57,951 nt of DNA, taken from positions 1 to 57,951 of the forward strand of contig QHSA01000142.1 in NCBI GenBank assembly GCA_003220315.1. The letters run 5' to 3'. The DNA is from Candidatus Rokuibacteriota bacterium. GTDB taxonomy: Bacteria; Methylomirabilota; Methylomirabilia; Rokubacteriales; CSP1-6. A program made the position numbers and the translations under genes. Positions within the stretch are counted from its first letter, which is position 1. Each line of letters begins with the position of its first letter. Shown one piece after another: positions 16,515 through 24,793 of this stretch. The notes under the pieces were generated by a model. The model ran no database searches. It had not been told where the DNA came from and saw nothing but the letters and a program-made list of their open reading frames with translations.

Positions 16515-17568
16515 CCCGGATCACCGGCTCCGAAAGAACCTCACCGATCTCCCAGCACTCCTCCCCGCGGCGACGAAACGCGTCCAGCACGCCGGGCGCG
16601 CGACCGGCCGCGACCGAGAAGAGGAGGCCGCCCGACGTCTCCGATTCCGTGAGCAGCGCGACGAGCGGCGCCGGGACGGATGGATCGATGCGCAGCCCTT
16701 CGCCGAAAACCGCGTCGACGTGACGGCGATTGCGCTGCATGCCGCCGCTCCAATGGCCGGCCTCCGCGAGCTCGCGCGTGCCGGGGAGCAGGGGCAGGCG
16801 GGGCGCGCCGATCGCGATGCCCACGCCCGACGCCTTCACCATCTCACCGGCGTGACCGAGAAGGCCGAAGCCCGTGACGTCGGTCGCTCCCCTGGCGCCG
16901 GCCTCGCGCGCGACCTCCGCCGCGACGCGGTTCAGCCTGAGCATGCTCGCGACGGCGCCCTCCAGCACCGCCGCGCTCACGGCGCCGTCCTTCGCGGCGG
17001 TCGTGATCACGCCGGTCCCCAGGGGCTTGGACAGGAAGAGCCGGTCGCCGGCTCGGAGGCCGCCCTTGATGAGGATGCGGTCGGGGTGGACGCGGCCGGT
17101 GACACAGAGTCCATACTTGGGCTCGGCGTCGACGACCGTATGCCCCCCCGCGATCACGCCACCCGCCTCCGCGATCTTATCGCTCCCTCCGCGGAAGACC
17201 TCCGCGATGATCGCCTTGGACATCTCGCGCGGAAACCCCGCGACCGCGAGGGCGAAGAGCACCTCGCCGCCCATGGCGAAGACATCGGACATCGAGTTCG
17301 TGGCCGAGATCGCGCCCCAGGTCCACGGGTCGTCCACCACCGGCGGGAAGAAGTCCACCGTCGCGACGATCGCCACGTCGGCGGTGATGCGATAGACCGC
17401 GGCGTCGTCGGCCGCGCCCAGGCCGACGAGCAGGTCGGGCTGCGCGCGACCCATGGGCTTGAGCGCCTCGAGCACCTCCTGGAGATCTCCAGGAGCCATC
17501 TTGGACGCTCAGCCGGCGCAGGCGGCGTACGAGGTGAGCCGGACCTCCGTGTGGGTGTGCTTGGCCAT
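16504..17568 (-). CDS. selD: Selenide, water dikinase SelD, itself a selenoprotein (UGA 17509-17511 read as Sec20)
   Basis: 354-aa enzyme making selenophosphate from selenide and ATP, the Se donor for Sec-tRNA and selenouridine. A standard ORF starts only at an internal ATG (17499) and lacks the active site. Reading from ATG 17568 gives MAKHTHTEVRLTSYAACAG-U-ASKMAPGDLQ, where U20 and K23 match the Cys17 and Lys20 pair of E. coli SelD (C-x-x-K). Downstream motifs are typical: VDFFPPVVDDPWTWG, GGHTVVDAEPKYGL, ATDVTGFGLLGH. With the N-terminal extension the length (354) matches E. coli SelD (347). A SECIS-like hairpin follows the UGA. The start is 7 bp after the lysR stop, so the two genes are co-transcribed. 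Confidence 0.93.
17476..17495 (-). other. Candidate bacterial SECIS element of selD
   Basis: A perfect palindrome, stem CTCCTGGA / TCCAGGAG with GATC loop. The loop G is 22 nt after the UGA (17509-17511). It lies within the coding sequence, as bacterial SECIS elements do. Confidence 0.68.
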
Positions 17569-17575
17569 CGCCGTC

Positions 17576-18481
17576 TTAAGACGTGTCCGCCGGGGACTCC
17601 GATTCGACGAACTGGACGAAGGCCTCGGCGAGCGGCGAGCGGCTCCGGTCGCGGTGGGTGACCAGATAGAACGCGCGCCCGACGCGCAGATCCTTCACCC
17701 CGAGACAGAAGAGGAGCCCCGCACGGCACTCGTCCTCCACCGCCCGCTTCGAGACGAGCGCGATTCCGACGCCTGCGCGCACGCCCTGCTTGATCGCCTG
17801 AGTCGAGCCCATCTCGCCGACGACACGGAACGCCGACAGCTCGGTGTTCACCTGGTCGAGCGCCCGCTCGAGCGCTTCGCGCGAGCCCGAGCCGGGCTCG
17901 CGCACGATGAGGGGCTCGCGCTGGACGTCGGCGAGCGTCACGGTGTTGCGGTTCGCCCACGCGTGCCCCGCCGGGACGACGACGACGAGCTCGTCGGCCA
18001 TTAGCTCGCGCGCGCGGAGGGTCTTCGGACCGGGCGGGGCGCCGACGACGCCGACCTCGGCGAGTCCTTCCTCGACCCACGCGGTGACCTGGCGGCTCGA
18101 GCCGATGCGCAGGCAGATCGAGATGTCCGGATACTTCCCCTTGAATCGTCCGATCAGCGCGGGCAGCACGTACTCGCCCGGGATCGTGGAGCCGCCGACG
18201 ACCAGCTCGCCTGACATGCGTCCCTGGAACTGGTCGAGCGCCTGCTGCGCCTCACGCTGGAGCGCGAGCAGGCGGCGCGCGTAACCGAGCAGGAGCCGGC
18301 CCGCGTGCGTCGGCGTGGCGCCGCGGCCGAGGCGGTCGAGGAGCGGGACGCCGAGCTCGTCCTCGAGGGCGCGGACGTGCTCGGAGACGGTCGGCTGCGT
18401 CAGAGAGAGGGCGTCGGCCGCGCGAGAGAAGCTCCCCAGCTCGGCCACCTTCGCGAACACCTCGAGGCGGCGCAGGTCCAT
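17576..18481 (-). CDS. LysR-family regulator associated with selenium genes
   Basis: 301-aa LysR-type transcription factor. The N-terminal winged helix (MDLRRLEVFAKVAELGSFS ... AADALSLTQPTVSEHV) is followed by the linker helix and an effector domain (VVGGSTIPGEYVLPALIGRF, EMGSTQAIKQGVRAGVGIAL). It is transcribed just before selD (7-bp gap). A LysR group that co-occurs with selenium metabolism is known, and this one fits it by context and by its GSTIPGEYVLP start of the effector domain. The inducer is unknown; a selenium or sulfur oxyanion or a thiol is a reasonable guess. Length is normal. Confidence 0.88.
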   Translation of the reverse strand: MDLRRLEVFAKVAELGSFSRAADALSLTQPTVSEHVRALEDELGVPLLDRLGRGATPTHAGRLLLGYARRLLALQREAQQALDQFQGRMSGELVVGGSTIPGEYVLPALIGRFKGKYPDISICLRIGSSRQVTAWVEEGLAEVGVVGAPPGPKTLRARELMADELVVVVPAGHAWANRNTVTLADVQREPLIVREPGSGSREALERALDQVNTELSAFRVVGEMGSTQAIKQGVRAGVGIALVSKRAVEDECRAGLLFCLGVKDLRVGRAFYLVTHRDRSRSPLAEAFVQFVESESPADTS

Positions 18482-18509
18482 AGGGAGCCGGACGGGAGGG
18501 TGGCCCGCG

Positions 18510-18722
18510 TCAGTGGCAGCCGCAGCCGCCGCCGCAGCAACCGCCGGTCGACATCGTCGACGACGGTGTGAAGCTGCCGGCGGCCCGCAGACCGAACACC
18601 GACAGCTTGCGCATCACGTTCGAGCTCGCGCACCCCGGGCACGCGACGGCGGTCGCGGGGCCGGAGACGTACTTCTCGAACTCCTTCTCGCAATGCGTGC
18701 AGCGGTACTCGTAGATCGGCAT
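18510..18722 (-). CDS. FmdB-type zinc-ribbon protein with Cys-rich tail
   Basis: 70-aa protein. The N-terminal zinc ribbon MPIYEYRCTHC ... VACPGCASS has the two CxxC knuckles of the FmdB/CxxC_CxxC_SSSS family. The C-terminus is a short Gly/Cys tract, GGCCGGGCGCH, which could bind a metal or metalloid. It lies 3 bp behind pup and 28 bp before lysR-selD, so it belongs to the same transcription unit. Members of this family are poorly understood putative regulators. The Cys/His tail may be relevant to selenium or metal handling, but this is speculation from context. Confidence 0.8.
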   Translation of the reverse strand: MPIYEYRCTHCEKEFEKYVSGPATAVACPGCASSNVMRKLSVFGLRAAGSFTPSSTMSTGGCCGGGCGCH

Positions 18723-18725
18723 GCG

Positions 18726-18929
18726 CTACTCACCACCGCGCTGGACGTAGCTCTTGACGAACTCTTCGGCATTCTCCTCGAGGATGTCGTCGATCTCGTC
18801 GAGGAGCTTGTCGATGTCTTCCTTGATCTTTTTGCCCTTCTTGGCGAGCTCCGGGCTGCCGGCAGCGCCGTCGCCGCCCTCGGCGGGCTTGGTGGGCTTG
18901 GTCTCTTTCTTCTTCTGCTGCTCAGCCAT
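18726..18929 (-). CDS. pup: Prokaryotic ubiquitin-like protein Pup (C-terminal GGE)
   Basis: 67-aa Lys/Glu-rich protein. The N-terminal half is low in complexity and disordered (MAEQQKKKETKPTKP). The C-terminal half is the helical signature of Pup: LLDEIDDILEENAEEFVKSY followed by VQRGGE. Pup is ligated through its C-terminal Glu to substrate lysines by PafA and recognised by the Mpa/ARC ATPase of the bacterial proteasome. The ending GGE rather than GGQ means no deamidation by Dop is needed before ligation. The start has a strong Shine-Dalgarno (GGGAGG). PafA, Dop, Mpa and proteasome subunits are not in the window. Located between a dCTP deaminase gene and the fmdB-lysR-selD genes. Confidence 0.9.
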   Translation of the reverse strand: MAEQQKKKETKPTKPAEGGDGAAGSPELAKKGKKIKEDIDKLLDEIDDILEENAEEFVKSYVQRGGE

Positions 18930-18974
18930 CGCGCCCTCCCTTGAGGCATTCTACCATCGTTCCCCGGCTTTCCC

Positions 18975-18980
18975 CGTCAA
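18975..18980 (-). promoter_or_regulatory. Weak promoter candidate upstream of pup
   Basis: TTGACG here and TAGAAT at the complement of 18948-18953 resemble -35 and -10 boxes, but the 21-bp spacing is too long for a standard promoter. An internal promoter for pup and the downstream genes is possible. Confidence 0.2.
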
Positions 18981-20113
18981 CGGCGGAAGTGTTTGCTGAG
19001 GGTCAGGGTCTGGTGCTGGTAGGAGGAGCCGAGGCCGACCCCGTAGACCCGCTCCGGGCGCGATCGGAGCCGCTCGAATCCGACCTTGAACGAGGTCTGG
19101 CCGTCGTAGACCTGGAAGGGCACCTCCCGGGCTCTCACTTCCATGACCACCTTCGTGCCCAGCACGCTCCCGTCGCCGAAGCCGAAGCCGGGGTCGAAAA
19201 AGCCTGCGTAGTGGGTGCGGATCTCTCCCGCACCCGCGTCGTAGACGACCATCTCCGCCGCGAATTCGGGAGGCACGCGGATTCGCTCTTTGGACACGAG
19301 AATGTAGAAGCGGTTGGCTTCCAGAATATACGCGTCACGGGCGGCCCACTTGATCGGCTCCCAGAACTCGGCCGGGTCGTAGTGGTCGACCCGGCTCCAG
19401 TCCACGGCCGGCGGGTTCGGCTGGGCGCGGTAGCCGATGATAGAGCCGGTCAGCCGTCCGGAGAGGTCGACGCCCATACACAGGCCATCGTTGACGGCGA
19501 CGCGCTCGAGAGGGATCGGGCGGCCGTCGTCGTCGTAGAGGAGCGGCGTTTGGCGATAGATCCGTGTCAGCTCGGCGTCGGCGATCGCGGTCTGACCTGA
19601 AAGCAGGCGGAGCTGATTCAGCGAGGCGCCTGCGTGCACGCGGATCGGGAAGGACTGCGGCGAGACCTCGAGATAGAGGGGCCCGTGATACCCCGCGCGG
19701 ACCTCGTCGAAGCGCGGTGTCGCATCGGTGATGACCCGCGTGAAGATGTCGAGGCGGCCCGTCGTGCTCTTGGGGTTCGAGCGGCCCCGCACGCGCTCTG
19801 GAAGCGCCAGCGACTCGAGGAGCCGCACGAGATAGACCGACCCGCGCTGCAGCGTCGCGCCCGACTCCAGCGACACCCGATCGATGACCAGGTCGCGCTC
19901 GGTGAGGTCGCGCGCCTCGAGTCGGCTCTGGACCGTCTGCCGGAACGGCAGGAAGCTCGCGCGGAGCTGATACGCGCTCGAACCGAGCCGGAGGTCGAGG
20001 CTGGCGGGCTGGTACTGGTCGTCTCCGATCGGCCGCTCGGCGCGGATCCACCCGTCGCGGACGGCGGCGCGGAGCTCATGGTCTGGCAGGACGCCGTCGG
20101 GTACGGCGCTCAA
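18977..20113 (-). CDS. dcd: Long-form dCTP deaminase (2'-deoxycytidine 5'-triphosphate deaminase)
   Basis: 378-aa protein of the Dcd/dUTPase superfamily in its duplicated long form. The first domain shows YQPASLDLRLGSSAY and the active-site stretch RGRSNPKSTTGRLDIF ... GYHGPLYLEVSP, where the Glu of LYLEV is the expected catalytic residue. The second half repeats the jelly-roll pattern more loosely (GFFDPGFGFGDGS). The reaction is deamination of dCTP to dUTP for thymidylate supply. No ATG or GTG suits the N-terminus. A TTG at 20113 overlaps the thrB stop (TTGA) and gives LSAVPDGVLPDHEL, so translational coupling is likely. The ORF otherwise extends far upstream without family similarity. Confidence 0.82.
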   Translation of the reverse strand: MSAVPDGVLPDHELRAAVRDGWIRAERPIGDDQYQPASLDLRLGSSAYQLRASFLPFRQTVQSRLEARDLTERDLVIDRVSLESGATLQRGSVYLVRLLESLALPERVRGRSNPKSTTGRLDIFTRVITDATPRFDEVRAGYHGPLYLEVSPQSFPIRVHAGASLNQLRLLSGQTAIADAELTRIYRQTPLLYDDDGRPIPLERVAVNDGLCMGVDLSGRLTGSIIGYRAQPNPPAVDWSRVDHYDPAEFWEPIKWAARDAYILEANRFYILVSKERIRVPPEFAAEMVVYDAGAGEIRTHYAGFFDPGFGFGDGSVLGTKVVMEVRAREVPFQVYDGQTSFKVGFERLRSRPERVYGVGLGSSYQHQTLTLSKHFRR

Positions 20114-21012
20114 CCGATCACGCGGCTCCGCGCGCCCGACGTGTCGACGTCGAGCGCGCGCGCGGCGCCGGCGATTCCCGCGCGGCGCAGCACCGCCTCC
20201 ATCGCGGCCGCCACCGGTGCACCGTCGCCCGCGACCACCGCGAGCAGCGACGGCCCGGCGCCACTCAGGACACAGCCGAGCGCTCCGGCGGCGCGCGCCG
20301 CCTTGACGACGTCGGACATCCAGGGGAACAACCGAAGCCGGTAGGGCTCGTGCAGCCGGTCCTCGAAGGCGACGCCGAGCGCGGCCGGCCGCCCCGCCCA
20401 CAGGCTCGCGAGGAGCAGCGCCACGCGCTGGACGTTGAACACGGCGTCCGCGTGGGGTACCGATGTCGGAAGGATGGCCCGCGCGTCGGCGGTGGCGTTC
20501 GTGACTTCCGGGATGAGAACGACCCAGCGGAGACTCGCGGGCACCGGGAGCGGAACCGCGGTGACCGTCGCGCCGCTCACGCAGGAGACGGTCAGTCCGC
20601 CGAAGATCGCCGCGGCGACGTTGTCCGGATGCCCCTCGGCGCGCGCGGCGAGGGAGAGGAGCGCGTCCTTCGTGAGGGGCGCGCCGAGCAGCGCGTTGCC
20701 CGCCACCAGGCCGCCCACCCACGCCGCGGCGCTCGAGCCGAGCCCGCGCGCCGAGGGCACGCGGTTCGTGCACGCGAGCGCGCACCCCTTGAATGGGCGT
20801 CCCGTCGCGTCGTAGGCGAGCTTCACGCCGCGCGCGACCATGTTGTCGGCGGTCCGCGGCAGCCGCGCGGCGCCCTCACCCTCGATCGCGACGCTCACTC
20901 CCTCGGCCTCGGACAGAACGACCTCGTTGTGGAGCGCCCACGCCAGGCCGAGCGCGTCGAACCCTGGGCCGAGGTTGGCGGACGTCGCGGGGACGCTGAC
21001 GTGGACGCGCAC
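20110..21012 (-). CDS. thrB: Homoserine kinase ThrB
   Basis: 300-aa GHMP kinase that phosphorylates homoserine on the way to threonine. The N-terminal VSVPATSANLGPGFDALGLA is the ThrB signature. The ATP-binding GHMP motif is PSARGLGSSAAAWVGG (about residues 85-100). The C-terminal CVLSGAGPSLLAV is the third GHMP motif. Cytoplasmic. No threonine synthase or homoserine dehydrogenase is adjacent. It lies 4 bp after ccdA and overlaps dcd by 4 bp. Confidence 0.93.
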   Translation of the reverse strand: MRVHVSVPATSANLGPGFDALGLAWALHNEVVLSEAEGVSVAIEGEGAARLPRTADNMVARGVKLAYDATGRPFKGCALACTNRVPSARGLGSSAAAWVGGLVAGNALLGAPLTKDALLSLAARAEGHPDNVAAAIFGGLTVSCVSGATVTAVPLPVPASLRWVVLIPEVTNATADARAILPTSVPHADAVFNVQRVALLLASLWAGRPAALGVAFEDRLHEPYRLRLFPWMSDVVKAARAAGALGCVLSGAGPSLLAVVAGDGAPVAAAMEAVLRRAGIAGAARALDVDTSGARSRVIG

Positions 21013-21016
21013 GCGG

Positions 21017-21754
21017 CTAGAGCCGCTTGAGGAGCCAGTCGGGGGTGAGCGAGATGGCCCAGGCGTTGAGGACGACGTAGTAGTTGGTGAAGACGAGCAC
21101 GCCCACCACGACCAGGATCAGGCCTGCCGCGCGCTCCACGACCGGGATGAATGGACGGTAGCGGCGGAAGAACTTCAGGAACGGGCCGAGCGCCGCGGCC
21201 GCCAGGAGGAACGGAACGCCGAGCCCCGCGGAGTACGCGGTCAGCAGGCCGATGCCCCGCCCGACGTCGTTGGCCGTCGACGCGAGGGAGAGGATCGCGC
21301 CCAGGATCGGCCCGACGCACGGCGTCCAGCCAATCGCAAACGTGACGCCGACCGCGAGCGAGCCGAGGTAGCCTGCCGGCTTCTCCCGGAGCTGCCACTG
21401 CTGAGTGCGCCCGAAGATCCCGACTCGGAGCACGCCGACGATGTACAGGCCGAAGACGACGATGAGGATCCCGCCGATCCGACGGATCCAGTCGCGGTAG
21501 TCGAGCAGGAACTGGCCCGCCGCGCTGAACGAGGCGCCGAGCGCCACGAAGACGATCGAGAACCCCACGACGAAGGCCAGCGCGTGACCCAGGATCCGCC
21601 AGCGCACCGCCCCCGAGAGGTCCGCGGTGAGGTCGGCGACGGACATGCCCGTGATGAACGACAGGTACGACGGAAAGAGCGGCAGCACGCACGGCGACAG
21701 GAACGAGAAGAGTCCCGAGCTGAACGCGACGGCGACCCCGAGGGATTCGCTCAT
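21017..21754 (-). CDS. ccdA: CcdA-type thiol-disulfide transport membrane protein
   Basis: 245-aa integral membrane protein with about six hydrophobic segments. The first helix holds FSFLSPCVLPLFPSY and the fourth AIGWTPCVGPILGA, the paired Cys-Pro motifs that shuttle electrons across the membrane in CcdA/DsbD. It passes reducing power from cytoplasmic thioredoxin to extracytoplasmic thiol proteins such as the TlpA encoded just upstream, whose stop overlaps this start by 4 bp. Used in cytochrome c maturation or periplasmic redox repair. Confidence 0.92.
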   Translation of the reverse strand: MSESLGVAVAFSSGLFSFLSPCVLPLFPSYLSFITGMSVADLTADLSGAVRWRILGHALAFVVGFSIVFVALGASFSAAGQFLLDYRDWIRRIGGILIVVFGLYIVGVLRVGIFGRTQQWQLREKPAGYLGSLAVGVTFAIGWTPCVGPILGAILSLASTANDVGRGIGLLTAYSAGLGVPFLLAAAALGPFLKFFRRYRPFIPVVERAAGLILVVVGVLVFTNYYVVLNAWAISLTPDWLLKRL

Positions 21755-22419
21755 CGCGACCGCAGCAGCCCTTCGATCAGCGAGTGGGACGCGTCGTTGT
21801 CCCACTCGCGCGGCCCCAGCGCGATCGCGGTGAGGTGGCCCTGACGGTCCACGACGAAGCTCGACGGCACCGCGCGCACACCGTACGCGTTCGCGAGGTC
21901 CATCTTCGGGTCGAGCCCCACCGGGAACGTGAGCTTGTGCTCGTCGAGGTAGGGCTTGACCTTCTTCGTGTCGGTGTCGACCGACACGGCGACGAGCACG
22001 AGGCCCTGGCCCTTCTGCTGCTGCCAGAGGCGCTCCATCGCCGGCATCTCCTCGCGGCACGGCAGGCACCAGGTCGCCCAGAAGTTGATGAACACGACCT
22101 TCCCGCGCGCCGCGGAGAGCCGGAGCTTGTCGCCCCCCACGAGCGGCAGGGTGAAGTCCTCGGCGAGCTTCTGTCGCGACGGCGCGATGAGGTCGAGTTC
22201 CTTCGCGGCGTCGGCGACGCTGAGCACGCGCCCCTTGCGAGGCTTGAGCGCCGCCTGGGCGGGGGTCTGGGCGCCCGTCGGCGCCTCTTCGGCGCGGCGG
22301 GCGACGGCCGGACCCGACGACACGTGCTCGGGCGCCGGCCGCACCGCCGCGACGAGCACCACGCCGACGACGGCCCCGGCGACGGCGACGACAGCGGTCA
22401 GCGCGAGCTTCTGTGACAT
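21751..22419 (-). CDS. TlpA/ResA-type extracytoplasmic thioredoxin
   Basis: 222-aa protein with an N-terminal membrane anchor (MSQKLALTAVVAVAGAV ... LVAAV) and a thioredoxin fold facing outward. The active site is WCLPC in FINFWATWCLPCREEMP; the cis-Pro lies in AVPSSFVVD. The insert before the fold (residues 50-90) is typical of ResA/TlpA. Coupled to ccdA by a 4-bp overlap, its electron donor. First gene of the minus-strand run that ends in selD. A TATACT box on the minus strand about 40 bp upstream is a weak promoter candidate. Confidence 0.92.
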   Translation of the reverse strand: MSQKLALTAVVAVAGAVVGVVLVAAVRPAPEHVSSGPAVARRAEEAPTGAQTPAQAALKPRKGRVLSVADAAKELDLIAPSRQKLAEDFTLPLVGGDKLRLSAARGKVVFINFWATWCLPCREEMPAMERLWQQQKGQGLVLVAVSVDTDTKKVKPYLDEHKLTFPVGLDPKMDLANAYGVRAVPSSFVVDRQGHLTAIALGPREWDNDASHSLIEGLLRSR

Positions 22420-22522
22420 CCCGGCTCCACATGGATGGGCATGATCACGGTCCCAGAACACGGAGAGTATACCCTCACACTCCGTGAACCTTCCGTCAAC
22501 CCTTGCTATAGTAGGCGGCCCG

Positions 22523-23566
22523 ATGGCTCTCACGATCATGGCCGACGACCTCACCGGCGCCTGCGACGCGGGGACGCTCTTCGCCGGCAGGGCTCCGGTC
22601 CCCGTCACGGTCTGGCCCGCCGCGCCGGTCGTCGCGGAGGTCGCCGTCGTGGACACGGAGTCGCGCCACATCGATCGCGAGGCGGCGAGCGCGCGCGTCA
22701 GCGGCGCCGCGGCGTCGCGGCCGGCGGCGACGTCGTGGTTCAAGAAGATCGACTCGACGCTCCGGGGCCACGTGGGCGCCGAGATCGTCGCGCTCCTCGA
22801 GGCCACGGGCGCGCCGAGCGCCGTCACCTGCCCCGCGTTCCCGTCCGAGGGCCGTGTCGTGCTCGACCGCGTGCTGTGGGTCGACGGCGCCGCGACGGCG
22901 CATGTCGTGGACGTGATCCGGTCCGAGAGCGACCGGCCGCTCGCCTGGGTCCCGCTCGCCGAGGTGCGCGCGGGCGCCGTGGCCCTCGCCGCACGCCTGG
23001 CGCGGCTCGCGGGGATGATCGCGGTGGCGGACGCCGAGACGGACGACGATCTCGACACGATCGTCGGCGCCGCGCTCGCGCTCGAGCACGCGCCGCTCCT
23101 CGCCGGCTCCGCCGGCCTGGCGCTGCCACTCGCCGCGCGCCTCGGCCTCAGCGCGGGGCGGGCGGCGCTGCCGGGCGGGCGGTGGCTGATCGTTGCGGGG
23201 AGCCTCCACGAAGCGACGCGGCGCCAGCTCGCCCGGGCGCGGCGCGCGGGCCTGCGCGTGCTCGCGACCGCCGCCGCGGAGGACACGGACACGGGCGAGG
23301 CCGCCGCGACGCTCGCCCGAGAGGCCGCGCGCTTGCTCGCGACGGAATCCTTTGATCTGATCGTCCTGATCGGGGGCGACACCGCCGTCGCGTTCTATCG
23401 GACGCTCGACGCCATGCGGATCGACCTCGTCGGTGCCCCGCGCCCGGGACTGGCGTTCGGCTACGTGCGAGCGCCCGGTCATCCCGTGCTGCCCGTGCTG
23501 ACCAAGGCCGGCGGCTTCGGCCCGCCCGGTCTGTTCGTCTCGCTTTGGAAGGAGGCGGCGTCGTGA
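22523..23566 (+). CDS. Four-carbon acid sugar kinase (DUF1537/DtnK-OtnK type)
   Basis: 347-aa kinase of the family that phosphorylates D-threonate, D-erythronate or related acids. The N-terminus TIMADDLTGACDAGTLFA and the motif WFKKIDSTLRGHVG are diagnostic. The C-terminal nucleotide-binding part has LIGGDTAVAFY and LTKAGGFG. It is shorter than the usual 400-430 residues, mostly through a compact middle. It is coupled by a 4-bp overlap (GTGA) to a PdxA-type dehydrogenase, the classical pair in which the kinase product 4-phosphate is oxidised and decarboxylated to a triose phosphate. The start ATG 22523 is chosen over an upstream GTG (22484) because it begins at the family N-terminus. Confidence 0.88.
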   Translation: MALTIMADDLTGACDAGTLFAGRAPVPVTVWPAAPVVAEVAVVDTESRHIDREAASARVSGAAASRPAATSWFKKIDSTLRGHVGAEIVALLEATGAPSAVTCPAFPSEGRVVLDRVLWVDGAATAHVVDVIRSESDRPLAWVPLAEVRAGAVALAARLARLAGMIAVADAETDDDLDTIVGAALALEHAPLLAGSAGLALPLAARLGLSAGRAALPGGRWLIVAGSLHEATRRQLARARRAGLRVLATAAAEDTDTGEAAATLAREAARLLATESFDLIVLIGGDTAVAFYRTLDAMRIDLVGAPRPGLAFGYVRAPGHPVLPVLTKAGGFGPPGLFVSLWKEAAS

Positions 23567-24588
23567 AGAACCCGATCCTCGGCGTGACGATGGGCGACCC
23601 CGCGGGCGTCGGGCCGGAGATCATCGTGCGCGCGGCCGCCGAGCCCGAGGTGCAACGCACGAGCCGGCCGGTCGTGATCGGCGCGGCGTCGACACTCACG
23701 GAGGCGGCGGCGCTCGTCGGCTCGCCGCTCCGCCTCCACGGCGTCACGCGCGTCGCCGACTGCCGCTGGCCGCCCGGCACCCTCGAGGTCCTCGACCTCG
23801 CCAACGTGGACATGGCGACGCTGCCCCGCGCGCGGGTGAGCGCCGCCGCCGGACGCGCGGCGTACGCGTACATCGAGACCGCCGTGGACCTCGCGAAGAC
23901 CGGCGCGATCCACGGGATCGTCACCGCGCCGATCAACAAGGAAGCGCTCGCGGCGGCCGGCATGACCCACTCGGGCCACACCGAGATCCTCGCGAGCCTG
24001 TCCGGAACCCGCGACTTCGCGATGCTGCTGATGGGCGACGAGCTCCGCGTGATCCACGTGACGACCCACGTCGCGCTCCGGCGCGTGCCCGAGCTGGTGA
24101 CGCGCGAGCGCGTCCTGCGAACCATCGAGCTCGCGCAGCGGACGCTCGAGAGCCTCGGAATCCCGCGGGGCCGCATCGCCGTCGCCGGACTCAACCCCCA
24201 CGCGGGCGAGGACGGCCTCTTCGGCGACGAGGAGAAGACCGCGATCGGCCCGGCGGTCGAGGCGGCGCGCGGCAAGGGCCTGAACGTCACGGGTCCCCTG
24301 CCCGCCGACACGCTCTTCTCCCGTGCCCGCGGCGGCGAATTTGATATCGTCGTCGCCATGTATCACGACCAGGGGCACATCCCCGTGAAGACCCTCGGCT
24401 TCAACTACGACGAGGCGACGAAGCGGTGGGTGGGGCTCTCCGGCGTCAACGTCACCGTGGGGCTTCCGTTCCTCCGCGTCTCCGTGGACCATGGCACGGC
24501 GTTCGATCGCGCCTGGAAGGGTGTCGCGAACCACGAGAGCATGGTCGAGGCGATCGAAGTCGCGGTGCGACTGCTGAGCGCGCGCTGA
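23563..24588 (+). CDS. PdxA/PdxA2-family 4-phospho-acid dehydrogenase
   Basis: 341-aa NAD- and divalent-metal-dependent dehydrogenase. Motifs in order: GVTMGDPAGVGPEI (residues 7-20), IVTAPINKEAL, SGHTEILA, GLNPHAGEDGLFGDEE and VAMYHDQGHIPVK; the His residues of these motifs bind the metal. By itself it would be called 4-hydroxythreonine-4-phosphate dehydrogenase (vitamin B6 synthesis), but coupling to a four-carbon acid sugar kinase points to the catabolic PdxA2 role on D-threonate/D-erythronate 4-phosphate. The start is GTG 23563, overlapping the kinase stop, with GGAGG 10 bp upstream. Confidence 0.9.
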   Translation: MKNPILGVTMGDPAGVGPEIIVRAAAEPEVQRTSRPVVIGAASTLTEAAALVGSPLRLHGVTRVADCRWPPGTLEVLDLANVDMATLPRARVSAAAGRAAYAYIETAVDLAKTGAIHGIVTAPINKEALAAAGMTHSGHTEILASLSGTRDFAMLLMGDELRVIHVTTHVALRRVPELVTRERVLRTIELAQRTLESLGIPRGRIAVAGLNPHAGEDGLFGDEEKTAIGPAVEAARGKGLNVTGPLPADTLFSRARGGEFDIVVAMYHDQGHIPVKTLGFNYDEATKRWVGLSGVNVTVGLPFLRVSVDHGTAFDRAWKGVANHESMVEAIEVAVRLLSAR

Positions 24589-24623
24589 CGCTGGAGGCCC
24601 TCGCTCCACTGAGGGTTGTCGCC

Positions 24624-24779
24624 ATGGAGATGAACGACCTCGTGATCCAGAACGTCGTGGTCATCCCGGTTCTGTGGCGCAACGGCGTGTCCGCGTCCAG
24701 TGCCCGTCTCAGGGGCATGGACCTCTCGGGCTGGGACTCGTCGCTCTGGCGGCTGGCCTACCGGCACAAATCGTCGTGA
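24624..24779 (+). pseudogene. C-terminal remnant of a second solute-binding protein
   Basis: 51-codon ORF whose stretch NDLVIQNVVVIPVLWR ... GWDSSLWRLAY closely parallels the last 50 residues of the intact binding protein that follows (NDLVIQNIVVVPVVFR ... GWDSDFWALAY). It has no signal peptide or ligand-binding domain. It appears to be the 3' stub of a tandem paralogue, most of which was lost between pdxA and the binding-protein gene. Confidence 0.75.
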
Positions 24780-24793
24780 CGCGGAGGATCTCC

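Noticed and set aside
22507-22512. TATAGT as promoter of the four-carbon acid sugar kinase gene
   Set aside because: It lies only 10 bp before the ATG, which would make a nearly leaderless transcript, and no -35 hexamer is seen; not strong enough to list.
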